Below are positions 36,009 to 43,683 of a stretch of 64,000 nucleotides of DNA, piece after piece. Below the pieces are notes generated by a model, which worked only from the letters and a program-made list of their open reading frames with translations, was not told the origin of the DNA and ran no database searches. This stretch comes from Caballeronia sp. Lep1P3. GTDB lineage: Bacteria; Pseudomonadota; Gammaproteobacteria; Burkholderiales; Burkholderiaceae. The first letter of the stretch is position 1. Every line of letters begins with the position of its first letter. Where the stretch lies: NCBI RefSeq assembly GCF_022879595.1, contig NZ_CP084267.1, positions 434,001-498,000 of the forward strand, read 5' to 3'. The position numbers and the translations under genes are program-made.

Positions 36009-37391
36009 ATGTCCGTAGCTGCACAAGACGGGGCCGCCGCGCTTCCGGTGAACCAGCGGCAGATCATGGGAGCGGTGCTCGCCTCCTGCATGGGCTGGGC
36101 GCTCGATCTGTTCGATCTGTTCGTGTTGTTGTACGTGGCGCCGGTGGTCGGGCGTCTCTTCTTCCCGTCCGAACACGCGATGCTCTCGCTCGCCGCGGTC
36201 TATGCGTCCTTCGCGGTGACGCTGCTCATGCGTCCGCTCGGCTCCGCGCTCTTCGGCTCCTACGCGGACCGCCACGGCCGCAAGGGCGCGATGATCATCG
36301 CGGTGGTCGGCGTCGGTGTCTCGACGGCGGCCTTCGGCGTGTTGCCGACCGTCGCGCAGGCGGGGCTCGTCGCGCCGATTCTCTTTCTGCTGCTGCGGCT
36401 CGTGCAGGGCGTGTTCGTCGGCGGCGTGGTGGCATCGACGCATACGATCGGCACGGAATCGGTCGCGCCGAAGTATCGCGGCGCGGTGTCGGGGCTGATC
36501 GGCGGCGGCGGCGCGGGGCTGGGCGCGCTGCTCGCATCGCTCACGTATCTCGCGATGTCGTCGATCTTTCCCGGCGATCTCTTCGACACGTGGGGCTGGC
36601 GCTGCATGTTCTTCACCGGCATCCTGAGTTCGGTGCTCGGCCTCTTCGTGTTCAACAGTCTCGAGGAATCGCCGCTCTGGAAAAAGCTCGCCGCGGAGAA
36701 GGCCGCGAAAGCCAAGGCCGCCGCCGCGCAGGTTCAGACCGCGCCGGCCGAAGTGGTGCGCTCGCCGGTGCGCACGCTCTTTTCGCGCGACTATCGCGGC
36801 GTGCTGTTCGTGAACCTGCTGCTGACCATCGGGGGCGGCAGCGGCTACTACCTCACGTCCGGCTATCTGCCGACGTTCCTCAAGGTCGTGAGCCATGCGC
36901 CCAACGGCGCCGCCGCCGCGATCCTGATGATCTCGAGCGTGGCGGTGCTCGCCGCGTCGGTTGCGGCGGGGCACTTGAGCACGTTCATCGGGCGCAAGAG
37001 CGCGTTCGTGTGGATCGGCCTGATCCGGCTCGTCGCGCTGCCGGGGCTTTTCCTGCTGCTGCCGACCGCGCACAGCATCACGATGATCGGCGTCTACGCG
37101 GTGCTGCTCTCCGCGCTCGGAAGCGCGGGCTATGCGCCGATCCTCATCTTCCTGAACGAACGCTTCCCGACCGCGATCCGCGCAACCGGCACCGGCCTTT
37201 CATGGAACATCGGCTTTGCCATCGGCGGGATGATGCCGACCTTCGTCTCGCTCATCGCGAAGGATGCGAGCCAGTTGCCCTCGACGCTCGCGATCTTCGT
37301 CGGCGCGATCAGCGTGATCTTTCTGGTCGGCGCGTTTATCGTGCCCGAGACGCTCGGCAAGCTGGAAAACGGCGCGCGGCGCGCCGGCTGA
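36009..37391 (+). CDS. MFS transporter of the furan operon
   Basis: A 460-residue twelve-helix major facilitator of the aromatic-acid or metabolite:H+ symporter type. The N-terminal SCMGWALDLFDLFVL carries the helix-1 Asp typical of that group, and GSYADRHGRKGAMI is the TM2-3 signature. ATG codons at 36003 and 36009 are both possible. AGGAG (35998-36002) touches the first and is six bases from the second, so I prefer 36009. It follows the GMC gene by 94 bases, enough for its own promoter. It corresponds to the HmfT transporters found with other hmf genes and presumably imports furoate or HMF acids. It ends 15 bases from the convergent LysR gene. Confidence 0.9.
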   Translation: MSVAAQDGAAALPVNQRQIMGAVLASCMGWALDLFDLFVLLYVAPVVGRLFFPSEHAMLSLAAVYASFAVTLLMRPLGSALFGSYADRHGRKGAMIIAVVGVGVSTAAFGVLPTVAQAGLVAPILFLLLRLVQGVFVGGVVASTHTIGTESVAPKYRGAVSGLIGGGGAGLGALLASLTYLAMSSIFPGDLFDTWGWRCMFFTGILSSVLGLFVFNSLEESPLWKKLAAEKAAKAKAAAAQVQTAPAEVVRSPVRTLFSRDYRGVLFVNLLLTIGGGSGYYLTSGYLPTFLKVVSHAPNGAAAAILMISSVAVLAASVAAGHLSTFIGRKSAFVWIGLIRLVALPGLFLLLPTAHSITMIGVYAVLLSALGSAGYAPILIFLNERFPTAIRATGTGLSWNIGFAIGGMMPTFVSLIAKDASQLPSTLAIFVGAISVIFLVGAFIVPETLGKLENGARRAG

Positions 37392-37409
37392 ACATCAGGC
37401 TGAACATCA
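37386..37409. repeat. Tandem 12-base direct repeat across two stop codons
   Basis: GGCTGAACATCA occurs twice in direct succession (37386-37397 and 37398-37409). One copy holds the MFS stop codon and the other the stop codon of the opposing LysR gene. Confidence 0.7.
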
Positions 37410-38318
37410 GGCTTCCGGCGCGCGCTTGGTCACGCGCCGGATTTCCTCGGTGATGATGCCGATGAGCGCCTGCGCGGCGGGACCGATCGGCCGCTTCGGA
37501 TGCGTGACCTGGATGATGTGACGCACGATCGGCGGCGAGACGATGGTGCGGGCGCGCAGACGGCCATCGTCCACTTCCGCCTGCACGACGACGCGCGGGA
37601 GAATCGTCGCCGTGGCGCTCTGCTCGACGAACTGCACGATGGTGCTGAGCAGATCGATCTCGAACTTCGGCTTGATGACGATGTCGGCGGCCATGAGCGC
37701 GGCGTCGAGCGCGCCGCGCAAACCGTTGCGGCGCGTCGGCAAGACGAGTTCGAGGTCCGTCCGCCCGACGAGATCGATTTCGTCCGGTAGCGCCGGGCCG
37801 TGCGTCGCGCTGGTCACGAGCACCATTTCCTCGACGAGCAGCGGCTCCACGTCGAGCGTGAGCCGTCCGCGCGGCTTGTTGATGATCGCGGCGTCGAGCC
37901 GGCCGGATTCGACGGCGTCGATGAGCTGCGCGCTGAAACCGTCGGCCACCGACACTTCCACTTGCGGAAAGAGCGCATCGAAGCGCGCGAGCGATTCGGG
38001 CAGCACGCTTTGCGCCTCCGACGACACCATGCCGAGCGACACGCGCCCGGTCACGATCACATCGCGCCGGGACAGATGCTCGCGCGCGTTGTCGATGTCG
38101 CGCATGATCGGCGTGTAGAGCCGGTACATGAGGCGCGCCGCTTCCGTCGGCGCCATGCCGTGCGGCCCGCGCTCGAAAAGCGTCTGACGCACTTCGCTCT
38201 CCAGCTTCGCGACCTGCATGCTGAGCGCGGGCTGCGCGATGTTGAGGCGCTTCGCGGCGCGCGTGACCGTGCCTTCCTCGAAGAGCGCGATGAAATACTG
38301 GATCTGCTTGAGTTCCAT
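37407..38318 (-). CDS. LysR-family regulator of the furan locus (HmfR-like, paralogue 2)
   Basis: A 303-residue LysR protein starting MELKQIQYF, with the helix-turn-helix in the first 60 residues and a two-lobe ligand domain. It is a close paralogue of the LysR protein at 24014-24955 along most of its length, including the shared ADGF/YSA and AAIINKPRGRL segments of the ligand domain. The open frame extends 51 codons upstream, but that part is arginine-rich non-domain sequence and the ATG at 38318 aligns with the paralogue. It faces the end of the furan operon. Two nearly identical DNA-binding domains suggest shared operators, perhaps with different ligands. Confidence 0.88.
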   Translation of the reverse strand: MELKQIQYFIALFEEGTVTRAAKRLNIAQPALSMQVAKLESEVRQTLFERGPHGMAPTEAARLMYRLYTPIMRDIDNAREHLSRRDVIVTGRVSLGMVSSEAQSVLPESLARFDALFPQVEVSVADGFSAQLIDAVESGRLDAAIINKPRGRLTLDVEPLLVEEMVLVTSATHGPALPDEIDLVGRTDLELVLPTRRNGLRGALDAALMAADIVIKPKFEIDLLSTIVQFVEQSATATILPRVVVQAEVDDGRLRARTIVSPPIVRHIIQVTHPKRPIGPAAQALIGIITEEIRRVTKRAPEA

Positions 38319-38475
38319 GTGACAGGCGTGAACCGGACGGGACCGACGAGGATAGTACCGCGCGCCGCCCCTCAAGAGATCGGCGCCGTGGTCGTTAACT
38401 CCCGTATGGAGTCGCCGATTCCAGCCGGGCGCCGGCGAGGCCGCGAGCCCGCGGCGACCAAGCGAGAGCATTCAT

Positions 38476-39636
38476 GTGGACCTCATTACCTTTTACTTCC
38501 TTGCGATAGGCACGTTGCTCGCCAGTTGCGGCCTGACGTACTGGGAGCATCGGACGCAGCAAAGGCGCAGCCGCGAACTCAAGATACTGGCGGCGGGTTA
38601 TCTGACGCTCGCCGTCGGCTGCACGGCGGCGTCCTTTCGGCACGATTTGCCCGGCGCGCTCGGCTCGGCGCTGAGCAATGTCGTCATCGAGGCGGGGTAT
38701 CTGCTCGTCCTGCACGGCGTCGCGGCGCTGAGCGGGCGGCATTATCGCGGGTTCTCCATCGGGCTGGGCGGCGTGCTGGCGCTCGTCTGGATCGTCGGCG
38801 GCGCGCGCTGGCAGGACGCAATTTGGAATTTCGCGAGCGCGCTTCCGATTGCCATCGCCTCGGGCATGACCGCGCGCGAACTCGCCAAAAGCGACGGCAA
38901 CCACTGGGGGCAGGCGCGGCGCATCGCCGTGATCGTCTCGGGCGTTCACGGCGTTTTTTATGCGGCGCGGGCGTGCGTGCTGCCGTGGGTCGCGGCGTCG
39001 TTCGGGCCGCATCTGCTGCCGGTCGTCGGCAAGATCACGATGTACGAAGGCGTGCTTTATTCGGTCATTTTGCCGATGACGCTGCTGCGGCTCGTGCGCG
39101 ACGAAGCGCATGCCGAACTGCTGCGGGAATCGACGACGGATTACCTGACGGGACTCGGCAACCGCCGATGGTTCTTCGAGGAAGGCGCGCGCGCGATTCG
39201 CGAGGGCGCGGCATGCGTCCTTGCGATCGATCTCGACCAGTTCAAGACGATCAACGACCGGCACGGCCATCACGCGGGCGACGAGGTGTTGAAGTCGTTC
39301 GCGCGGGTCGCGCGCAGCGTGCTCGGGCGCGACGCCGTGCTTGCGCGGATCGGCGGCGAAGAGTTCGCTGCGGTGCTTTTGCACCGCGACGGTCAGCGTG
39401 CGCGCGCGCTCGGCGACGCCATCGTCGGGCGGTTCGCGCACGCGGTGTCGTTCGATGCGGACGCCGCGCAGATCCGCGCGACGGTGAGCATCGGCCTCGC
39501 GCTCTCGGACGCCGATGGCGCAGCGCTTCCCGAGTTGCTCGCCTCGGCCGACCGCGCGTTGTATGCGGCCAAGTCTGCGGGAGGCAACCGGCTGGTGGTC
39601 GCGGGCGAGGCCGTTGCGAGCGTCACGTTCGCGTGA
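38476..39636 (+). CDS. Membrane-bound GGDEF protein, probable diguanylate cyclase
   Basis: A 386-residue protein with about six N-terminal hydrophobic helices (residues 1-205) and a C-terminal GGDEF domain (about 215-375). The active-site loop is GGEEF, and the preceding DYLTGLGNRRWF and DLDQFKTINDRHGHHAGD motifs are intact, so synthesis of cyclic di-GMP is likely. No RxxD inhibitory site is seen before the loop. The start is the GTG at 38476; no ATG fits the frame nearby. It stands alone, divergent from the LysR gene and convergent with the PrpD-family gene. The signal sensed by the membrane part is unknown. Confidence 0.87.
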   Translation: MDLITFYFLAIGTLLASCGLTYWEHRTQQRRSRELKILAAGYLTLAVGCTAASFRHDLPGALGSALSNVVIEAGYLLVLHGVAALSGRHYRGFSIGLGGVLALVWIVGGARWQDAIWNFASALPIAIASGMTARELAKSDGNHWGQARRIAVIVSGVHGVFYAARACVLPWVAASFGPHLLPVVGKITMYEGVLYSVILPMTLLRLVRDEAHAELLRESTTDYLTGLGNRRWFFEEGARAIREGAACVLAIDLDQFKTINDRHGHHAGDEVLKSFARVARSVLGRDAVLARIGGEEFAAVLLHRDGQRARALGDAIVGRFAHAVSFDADAAQIRATVSIGLALSDADGAALPELLASADRALYAAKSAGGNRLVVAGEAVASVTFA

Positions 39637-39649
39637 ACGCAAGCGTGCG

Positions 39650-41146
39650 CTAGCGTGGGATGGCGGCCAGTGCGATGTCGCCCGCGTTATCCAGTTGCTC
39701 CACATGCCAGCACTTGTCCATCAACGCACGCGTCTGACCGGGCGGCAAGATGCCGTCGGCGAGATCGGAGAATTTCTTTTCCAGTTGCGCATCGGTCATC
39801 GGCACTTCCACGCTGCCTATCGCGTGCTGAATAAATTTGTGCAGCTTGCGGCCGTCCTTTAGCGTGATAGTCATGTCGACCTGTTCCGGCTTGATGGCGG
39901 GATCGACAATGGCGTTCACCTTGTCGCGCAACGCAACGGTATTCGGGTCGCGCACTTTGGCGTCGCTGAACTGCTTCTCGCCTGCGGCGCCGTCGATGAT
40001 CGCAATGGCTACCGCATGATAAATGCTGAACTTTCCTTCCAGCCCGATCTGCGGCGTCTTCTTCCCGGTCAGTTCGATGACTAACGGATGCACGCGAAGG
40101 TCGATCCGCTCGATCTGATCGGCCTTGAGATTATTTTCATTGCGAAGCTGGATCGCGGCATCGATGGCCGGATGAATGACGATGCCGCACGCGAACGGCT
40201 TGTACGTATTGAGCGTCGATTCGTAATGCGTGCCGAGACCTTCGGTGATCTCGCGATAATCCTGCTTGGTGCTGATCGTGTTGGCCCAGCCGCGCTTCGC
40301 CTCGATCATGCCGTCCGAACTCGTGTAATCCTTGCTCGCCAGAAGCGCCGCAAAGATGCCGTTCGCGGCGGCGCGTCCCGGATTGAAGCTCTTGTTCATC
40401 GAGCCGAATGATTCGCGCAGGCCGACCGGCTGCGACGCGGCGAGTCCGAGCGCCCAGACCATCTGCTGAACGCTGAGTCCCATGAGCTTGCCCGTCGCCG
40501 CCGCCGATCCGAACACGCCGCACGTACCCGTAATGTGCCAGCCGACATCGTAATGATTGGGATAGACCGCGTTTCCAATGCGCAACTCCGTCTCGACGCC
40601 AAGCACGAGCGCATTGAGAAAGTCCTTGCCCGACATCGGCCGATATTGCGAGAACGCGAGAATCGCGGAGACCACGGGACCTGCCGGATGAATGATCGTT
40701 TTCAGATGCGTGTCGTCGTAATCGAAGATATGGCTGCTGACGCCATTGACGAATGCCGCGTTCATGATGTCGAAGCGCTCCGTGCGGCCAAGCAGATTCG
40801 CTTGCGGCGGCCCTGAAAACGGCGTCAATGCGGCGACCGCGCGATCCACCGTCTCGTCGTGCGAGCCTCCCACCGCAACGCCGACCCAGTTCATGAGCGT
40901 GCGAATGCCTTCCTTGCGAACCGGCGCGGGCAAGTCTTCATAACGCGTCTTGCCGATGAATTCGGCAAGGATGCGCGTCACTTTCGGCGGACGCGCTTTC
41001 GGTGCGTCTGCGCTTGCATTCGCGGACGCGGGCACCGCTTTGGCCGCTCCCGATGACTGAGCGAATGCGCTGGACGAAGCGGTCGCGGACGCGAGCGCAC
41101 CCGCAGCGCTTGCTTTCAGAAATTGGCGACGATGGGTGACGGACAT
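39650..41146 (-). CDS. MmgE/PrpD-family protein with Tat signal peptide
   Basis: A 498-residue protein. The first 30 residues form a twin-arginine signal (THRRQFLKA, then a hydrophobic Ala-rich core, cleavage likely after AFA). The rest is a full MmgE/PrpD domain, the 2-methylcitrate dehydratase/immune-responsive-gene-1 fold, with IFDYDDTH, HPAGPVV and YKPFACGIVIHP segments. GAGGAG lies nine bases before the ATG at 41146; an upstream frame extension of 57 codons lacks a ribosome site. PrpD enzymes are normally cytoplasmic, so export through Tat is unusual and the substrate may be a periplasmic hydroxy-acid. It is isolated from any propionate genes. Confidence 0.88.
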   Translation of the reverse strand: MSVTHRRQFLKASAAGALASATASSSAFAQSSGAAKAVPASANASADAPKARPPKVTRILAEFIGKTRYEDLPAPVRKEGIRTLMNWVGVAVGGSHDETVDRAVAALTPFSGPPQANLLGRTERFDIMNAAFVNGVSSHIFDYDDTHLKTIIHPAGPVVSAILAFSQYRPMSGKDFLNALVLGVETELRIGNAVYPNHYDVGWHITGTCGVFGSAAATGKLMGLSVQQMVWALGLAASQPVGLRESFGSMNKSFNPGRAAANGIFAALLASKDYTSSDGMIEAKRGWANTISTKQDYREITEGLGTHYESTLNTYKPFACGIVIHPAIDAAIQLRNENNLKADQIERIDLRVHPLVIELTGKKTPQIGLEGKFSIYHAVAIAIIDGAAGEKQFSDAKVRDPNTVALRDKVNAIVDPAIKPEQVDMTITLKDGRKLHKFIQHAIGSVEVPMTDAQLEKKFSDLADGILPPGQTRALMDKCWHVEQLDNAGDIALAAIPR

Positions 41147-41350
41147 TCTTTTGTCTCCTCGATGTATGGTGGCTTGGCACCGGTTTGGAATGTTTGGGAG
41201 CGGCTGACTACTTTTCAGCCGCTTGGCTAAGCGGGCCTTAAGCAAACTGGCGATAGCCTTTTGCCTTTGGCTTCGAGCATCGCCGGATATTCTCGTCTCC
41301 GGGAAGGCGCGGCCCATTCACCCTTCGTAGCAGATTTCACTCCAAGAGCG

Positions 41351-42106
41351 ATGCAGAAACTAAGCGCAACCGTAACCAAGGTCCCCGAGATCACGCTTGC
41401 ATTCTGGATCATCAAGATTGCGGCGACGACGCTCGGCGAAACGGGCGGCGATGCCGTGTCGATGTCGATGAATCTCGGCTATCTGTTCAGCACGATCATT
41501 TTCGCGGCGATATTTTTGGTGGCGGTCGCGGCGCAGATACGCGCGGAGCGCTTCAATCCCGTGCTTTACTGGGTCACCATCATCGCGACCACCACGGTCG
41601 GCACGACACTCGCCGATTTCACCGACCGGTCACTCGGCGTAGGGTATGCCGGCGGCAGTGCGATTCTGTTGTTCCTGCTGCTTGCATCGCTGATCACCTG
41701 GTATCTCACTACGGGATCGGTGTCGGTCCGAACGGTTTCATCGACGAGAGCAGAGATGTTTTACTGGCTCACGATCATGTTCTCGCAGACGCTGGGCACA
41801 GCGCTCGGAGACTGGACCGCCGATACCGCCGGCCTCGGCTATTCGGGTGCAGCGCTCATCTTCGGCGGCGTGCTGCTGGCGCTCGCCATCGCGCACTTTT
41901 ACACGCGCATTCCCAAGACGGTGCTCTTCTGGGCCGCGTTCATCGTGACGCGCCCGCTCGGGGCGGTAGTGGGCGACTTCCTCGACAAGCCTGTGGTCGA
42001 TGGCGGTCTTGCCATGAGCCGCTATGGGGCTTCGACTGCACTCGTGCTGTTCATCATCGTATGCATGTCGGTATTTCGACAACGCCCCGCTGCGGCCAAT
42101 CACTGA
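41351..42106 (+). CDS. Membrane protein with four internal repeats (COG4705-like)
   Basis: A 251-residue inner-membrane protein of about eight helices, built from four repeats. Each has an aromatic-Trp pair (Trp19, Trp74, Trp139, Trp194) and, exactly eight residues after the Trp, an eight-residue core of form xxGxxxxD: TLGETGGD (27-34), TVGTTLAD (82-89), TLGTALGD (147-154) and PLGAVVGD (202-209). This is characteristic of the COG4705 group of uncharacterised membrane proteins. Four Asp residues in matching helix ends hint at a pore or ion site. The ATG at 41351 starts at the conserved domain; an earlier in-frame start would add 30 residues. Function unknown. Confidence 0.8.
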   Translation: MQKLSATVTKVPEITLAFWIIKIAATTLGETGGDAVSMSMNLGYLFSTIIFAAIFLVAVAAQIRAERFNPVLYWVTIIATTTVGTTLADFTDRSLGVGYAGGSAILLFLLLASLITWYLTTGSVSVRTVSSTRAEMFYWLTIMFSQTLGTALGDWTADTAGLGYSGAALIFGGVLLALAIAHFYTRIPKTVLFWAAFIVTRPLGAVVGDFLDKPVVDGGLAMSRYGASTALVLFIIVCMSVFRQRPAAANH

Positions 42107-42130
42107 ACGCCGCAATCGCCTGAGTGAAGT

Positions 42131-42152
42131 CGCGCAGCGGCCCCGCTGCGCG
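42131..42152. terminator. Perfect GC-rich inverted repeat
   Basis: CGCGCAGCGG and CCGCTGCGCG are separated by two bases, 24 bases after the COG4705-like gene. It would make a very stable hairpin and may end transcription, although no T-run follows. Confidence 0.4.
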
Positions 42153-42266
42153 CGCTCGCGCGAACGAGAAAGCTCCCACCGCTTCAACGCCTCCCTAAAG
42201 TTTCGTCTCCCTAGGCCGTAATAGAGTACGAGCGTGATCTTCTCGACGACTTCAGCGTTTCATGAC

Positions 42267-42283
42267 AGGTATTTCGAATACCT
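42267..42283. promoter_or_regulatory. Candidate operator upstream of the glycosidase gene
   Basis: AGGTATT and AATACCT face each other across TCG in the gap before the glycosidase gene, 115 bases upstream of its start. The perfect 7-base arms suggest a site for a dimeric regulator. Confidence 0.35.
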
Positions 42284-42398
42284 AACGAAGTCACGCGCCT
42301 TGGCGTCGTGCGGATACCACTGCGTCCGTCTCCCGGACATCGAGCCTCGCGCACATCGGAATCGTCGATAGCCCTCGCCATCGGCACTCTCAACCGGC

Positions 42399-43637
42399 AT
42401 GACGAACATGACCCACTTCCTCGTCGGTGCGCTTGGCGCGCCCGCTCGATTTTTGACGGCACGAAAGTCCGCGATAGGCGCCGCCGTGCTGGCGGCAAGC
42501 GCGTTGCTTGCGGCATGCGGCGGGGGCGGAGGCGGCGGCGCGGACGCGGCATCCGGTGCGATGAAAAGCGCGGCCGCTCCGGCATCGGCAAGCGCGGCGA
42601 CAACGGCGCAGCCGACGCAGCCGACGCAGGACGCGAGCGATGCATCGCCGCCGGCTAACACGACGACGGCAAGCTCGGACGGAGCATCGAAGCCTGTCGG
42701 CACCGGCTTGCCGGCGTCTTCCCTCTTCTATGGCGTCAACGGTCACAACAACGAAGGCGGCGCCTACGATATCTCGAGCACCGCACTGCAACTGGCGCAA
42801 TTGCAGGACCTCGGCATGAAGCTCTATCGCAACGAGGTGTACAGCCAGGCATCGGCGACGAAGCTCGCTCGCATTGCAGCAACGATGGCGCTCGGCGGCG
42901 TGACGGTCTATCCGGTACTGCTCGTCGACGCGAGCAGCTTCGCGAACGAAACCGATGCGTACAACGCGGCGTATGCGCTCGGGCAACAGACCGCGACTTC
43001 CTATCCGTATCCGTATTACGAGGTGTCGAACGAACTCGCTTCCGGCGCGCTGACGGGCAACGTCGACGGCGTCTATCCTCAACAGTTCGTCAATGCCAAG
43101 TTCCAGCTCGCGCGCGGCGCGATCCGCGGGCTGATCGATGGCATCAAGTCGGTCGATACGAACGGCAAGATCGTCATGGGCGGCGATACGCGGCTGCATT
43201 ACGGCTTCGATCAGATGTTGTTCGACGGCACGCAGCCGGACGGCACGAGCGGCCACCCGAGGCTCACGTGGGACATCACCGCATGGCACTGGTACTCGGA
43301 GCAGGGCGATATCACGCACGCGTGCGGCGGCACCGGTTGCCACGATGTTCTCGGCGCGCTGCAAGCCTTCGGCAAACCCATCTGGCTGACTGAATTCGGC
43401 GTGCGTCCGTGGCTTGGCAACGACCAGCAGATTGCCGCTTACATGGTCGGCGACAGCATGATGGCGCAGTTCGTGTCGGTTGCATCGAGGTACAACCTGC
43501 AATCGATTCAGGCCTACGAGCTGTATGACGACCCTATCGGCGGCGAAGGCAATTACGGGCTTTTGATGAACGACGGCGTCACGCAAAAGCCCGCATATGG
43601 CGCGGTGAAGAGCTTCATCGCGGCGCATCCGATGTAA
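42399..43637 (+). CDS. Clan GH-A glycoside hydrolase-like lipoprotein
   Basis: A 412-residue exported lipoprotein. The signal peptide ends in the lipobox LAAC with Cys40, followed by seven Gly and a Pro/Ala/Ser/Thr-rich tether to about residue 105. The remainder is a TIM-barrel of the GH5/GH39 type: EVSNE with the putative acid/base Glu212 and LTEFG with the putative nucleophile Glu332, about 120 residues apart as in clan GH-A. Probably anchored in the outer membrane and acting on a polysaccharide or exopolymer; biofilm-polymer hydrolases such as PslG belong to the same clan. It stands alone, so the substrate is unknown. Confidence 0.8.
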   Translation: MTNMTHFLVGALGAPARFLTARKSAIGAAVLAASALLAACGGGGGGGADAASGAMKSAAAPASASAATTAQPTQPTQDASDASPPANTTTASSDGASKPVGTGLPASSLFYGVNGHNNEGGAYDISSTALQLAQLQDLGMKLYRNEVYSQASATKLARIAATMALGGVTVYPVLLVDASSFANETDAYNAAYALGQQTATSYPYPYYEVSNELASGALTGNVDGVYPQQFVNAKFQLARGAIRGLIDGIKSVDTNGKIVMGGDTRLHYGFDQMLFDGTQPDGTSGHPRLTWDITAWHWYSEQGDITHACGGTGCHDVLGALQAFGKPIWLTEFGVRPWLGNDQQIAAYMVGDSMMAQFVSVASRYNLQSIQAYELYDDPIGGEGNYGLLMNDGVTQKPAYGAVKSFIAAHPM

Positions 43638-43683
43638 CGGGCGCCGCTGTCGTGCGACGGGCGGCGGCGCCTCGCTGCATCGG

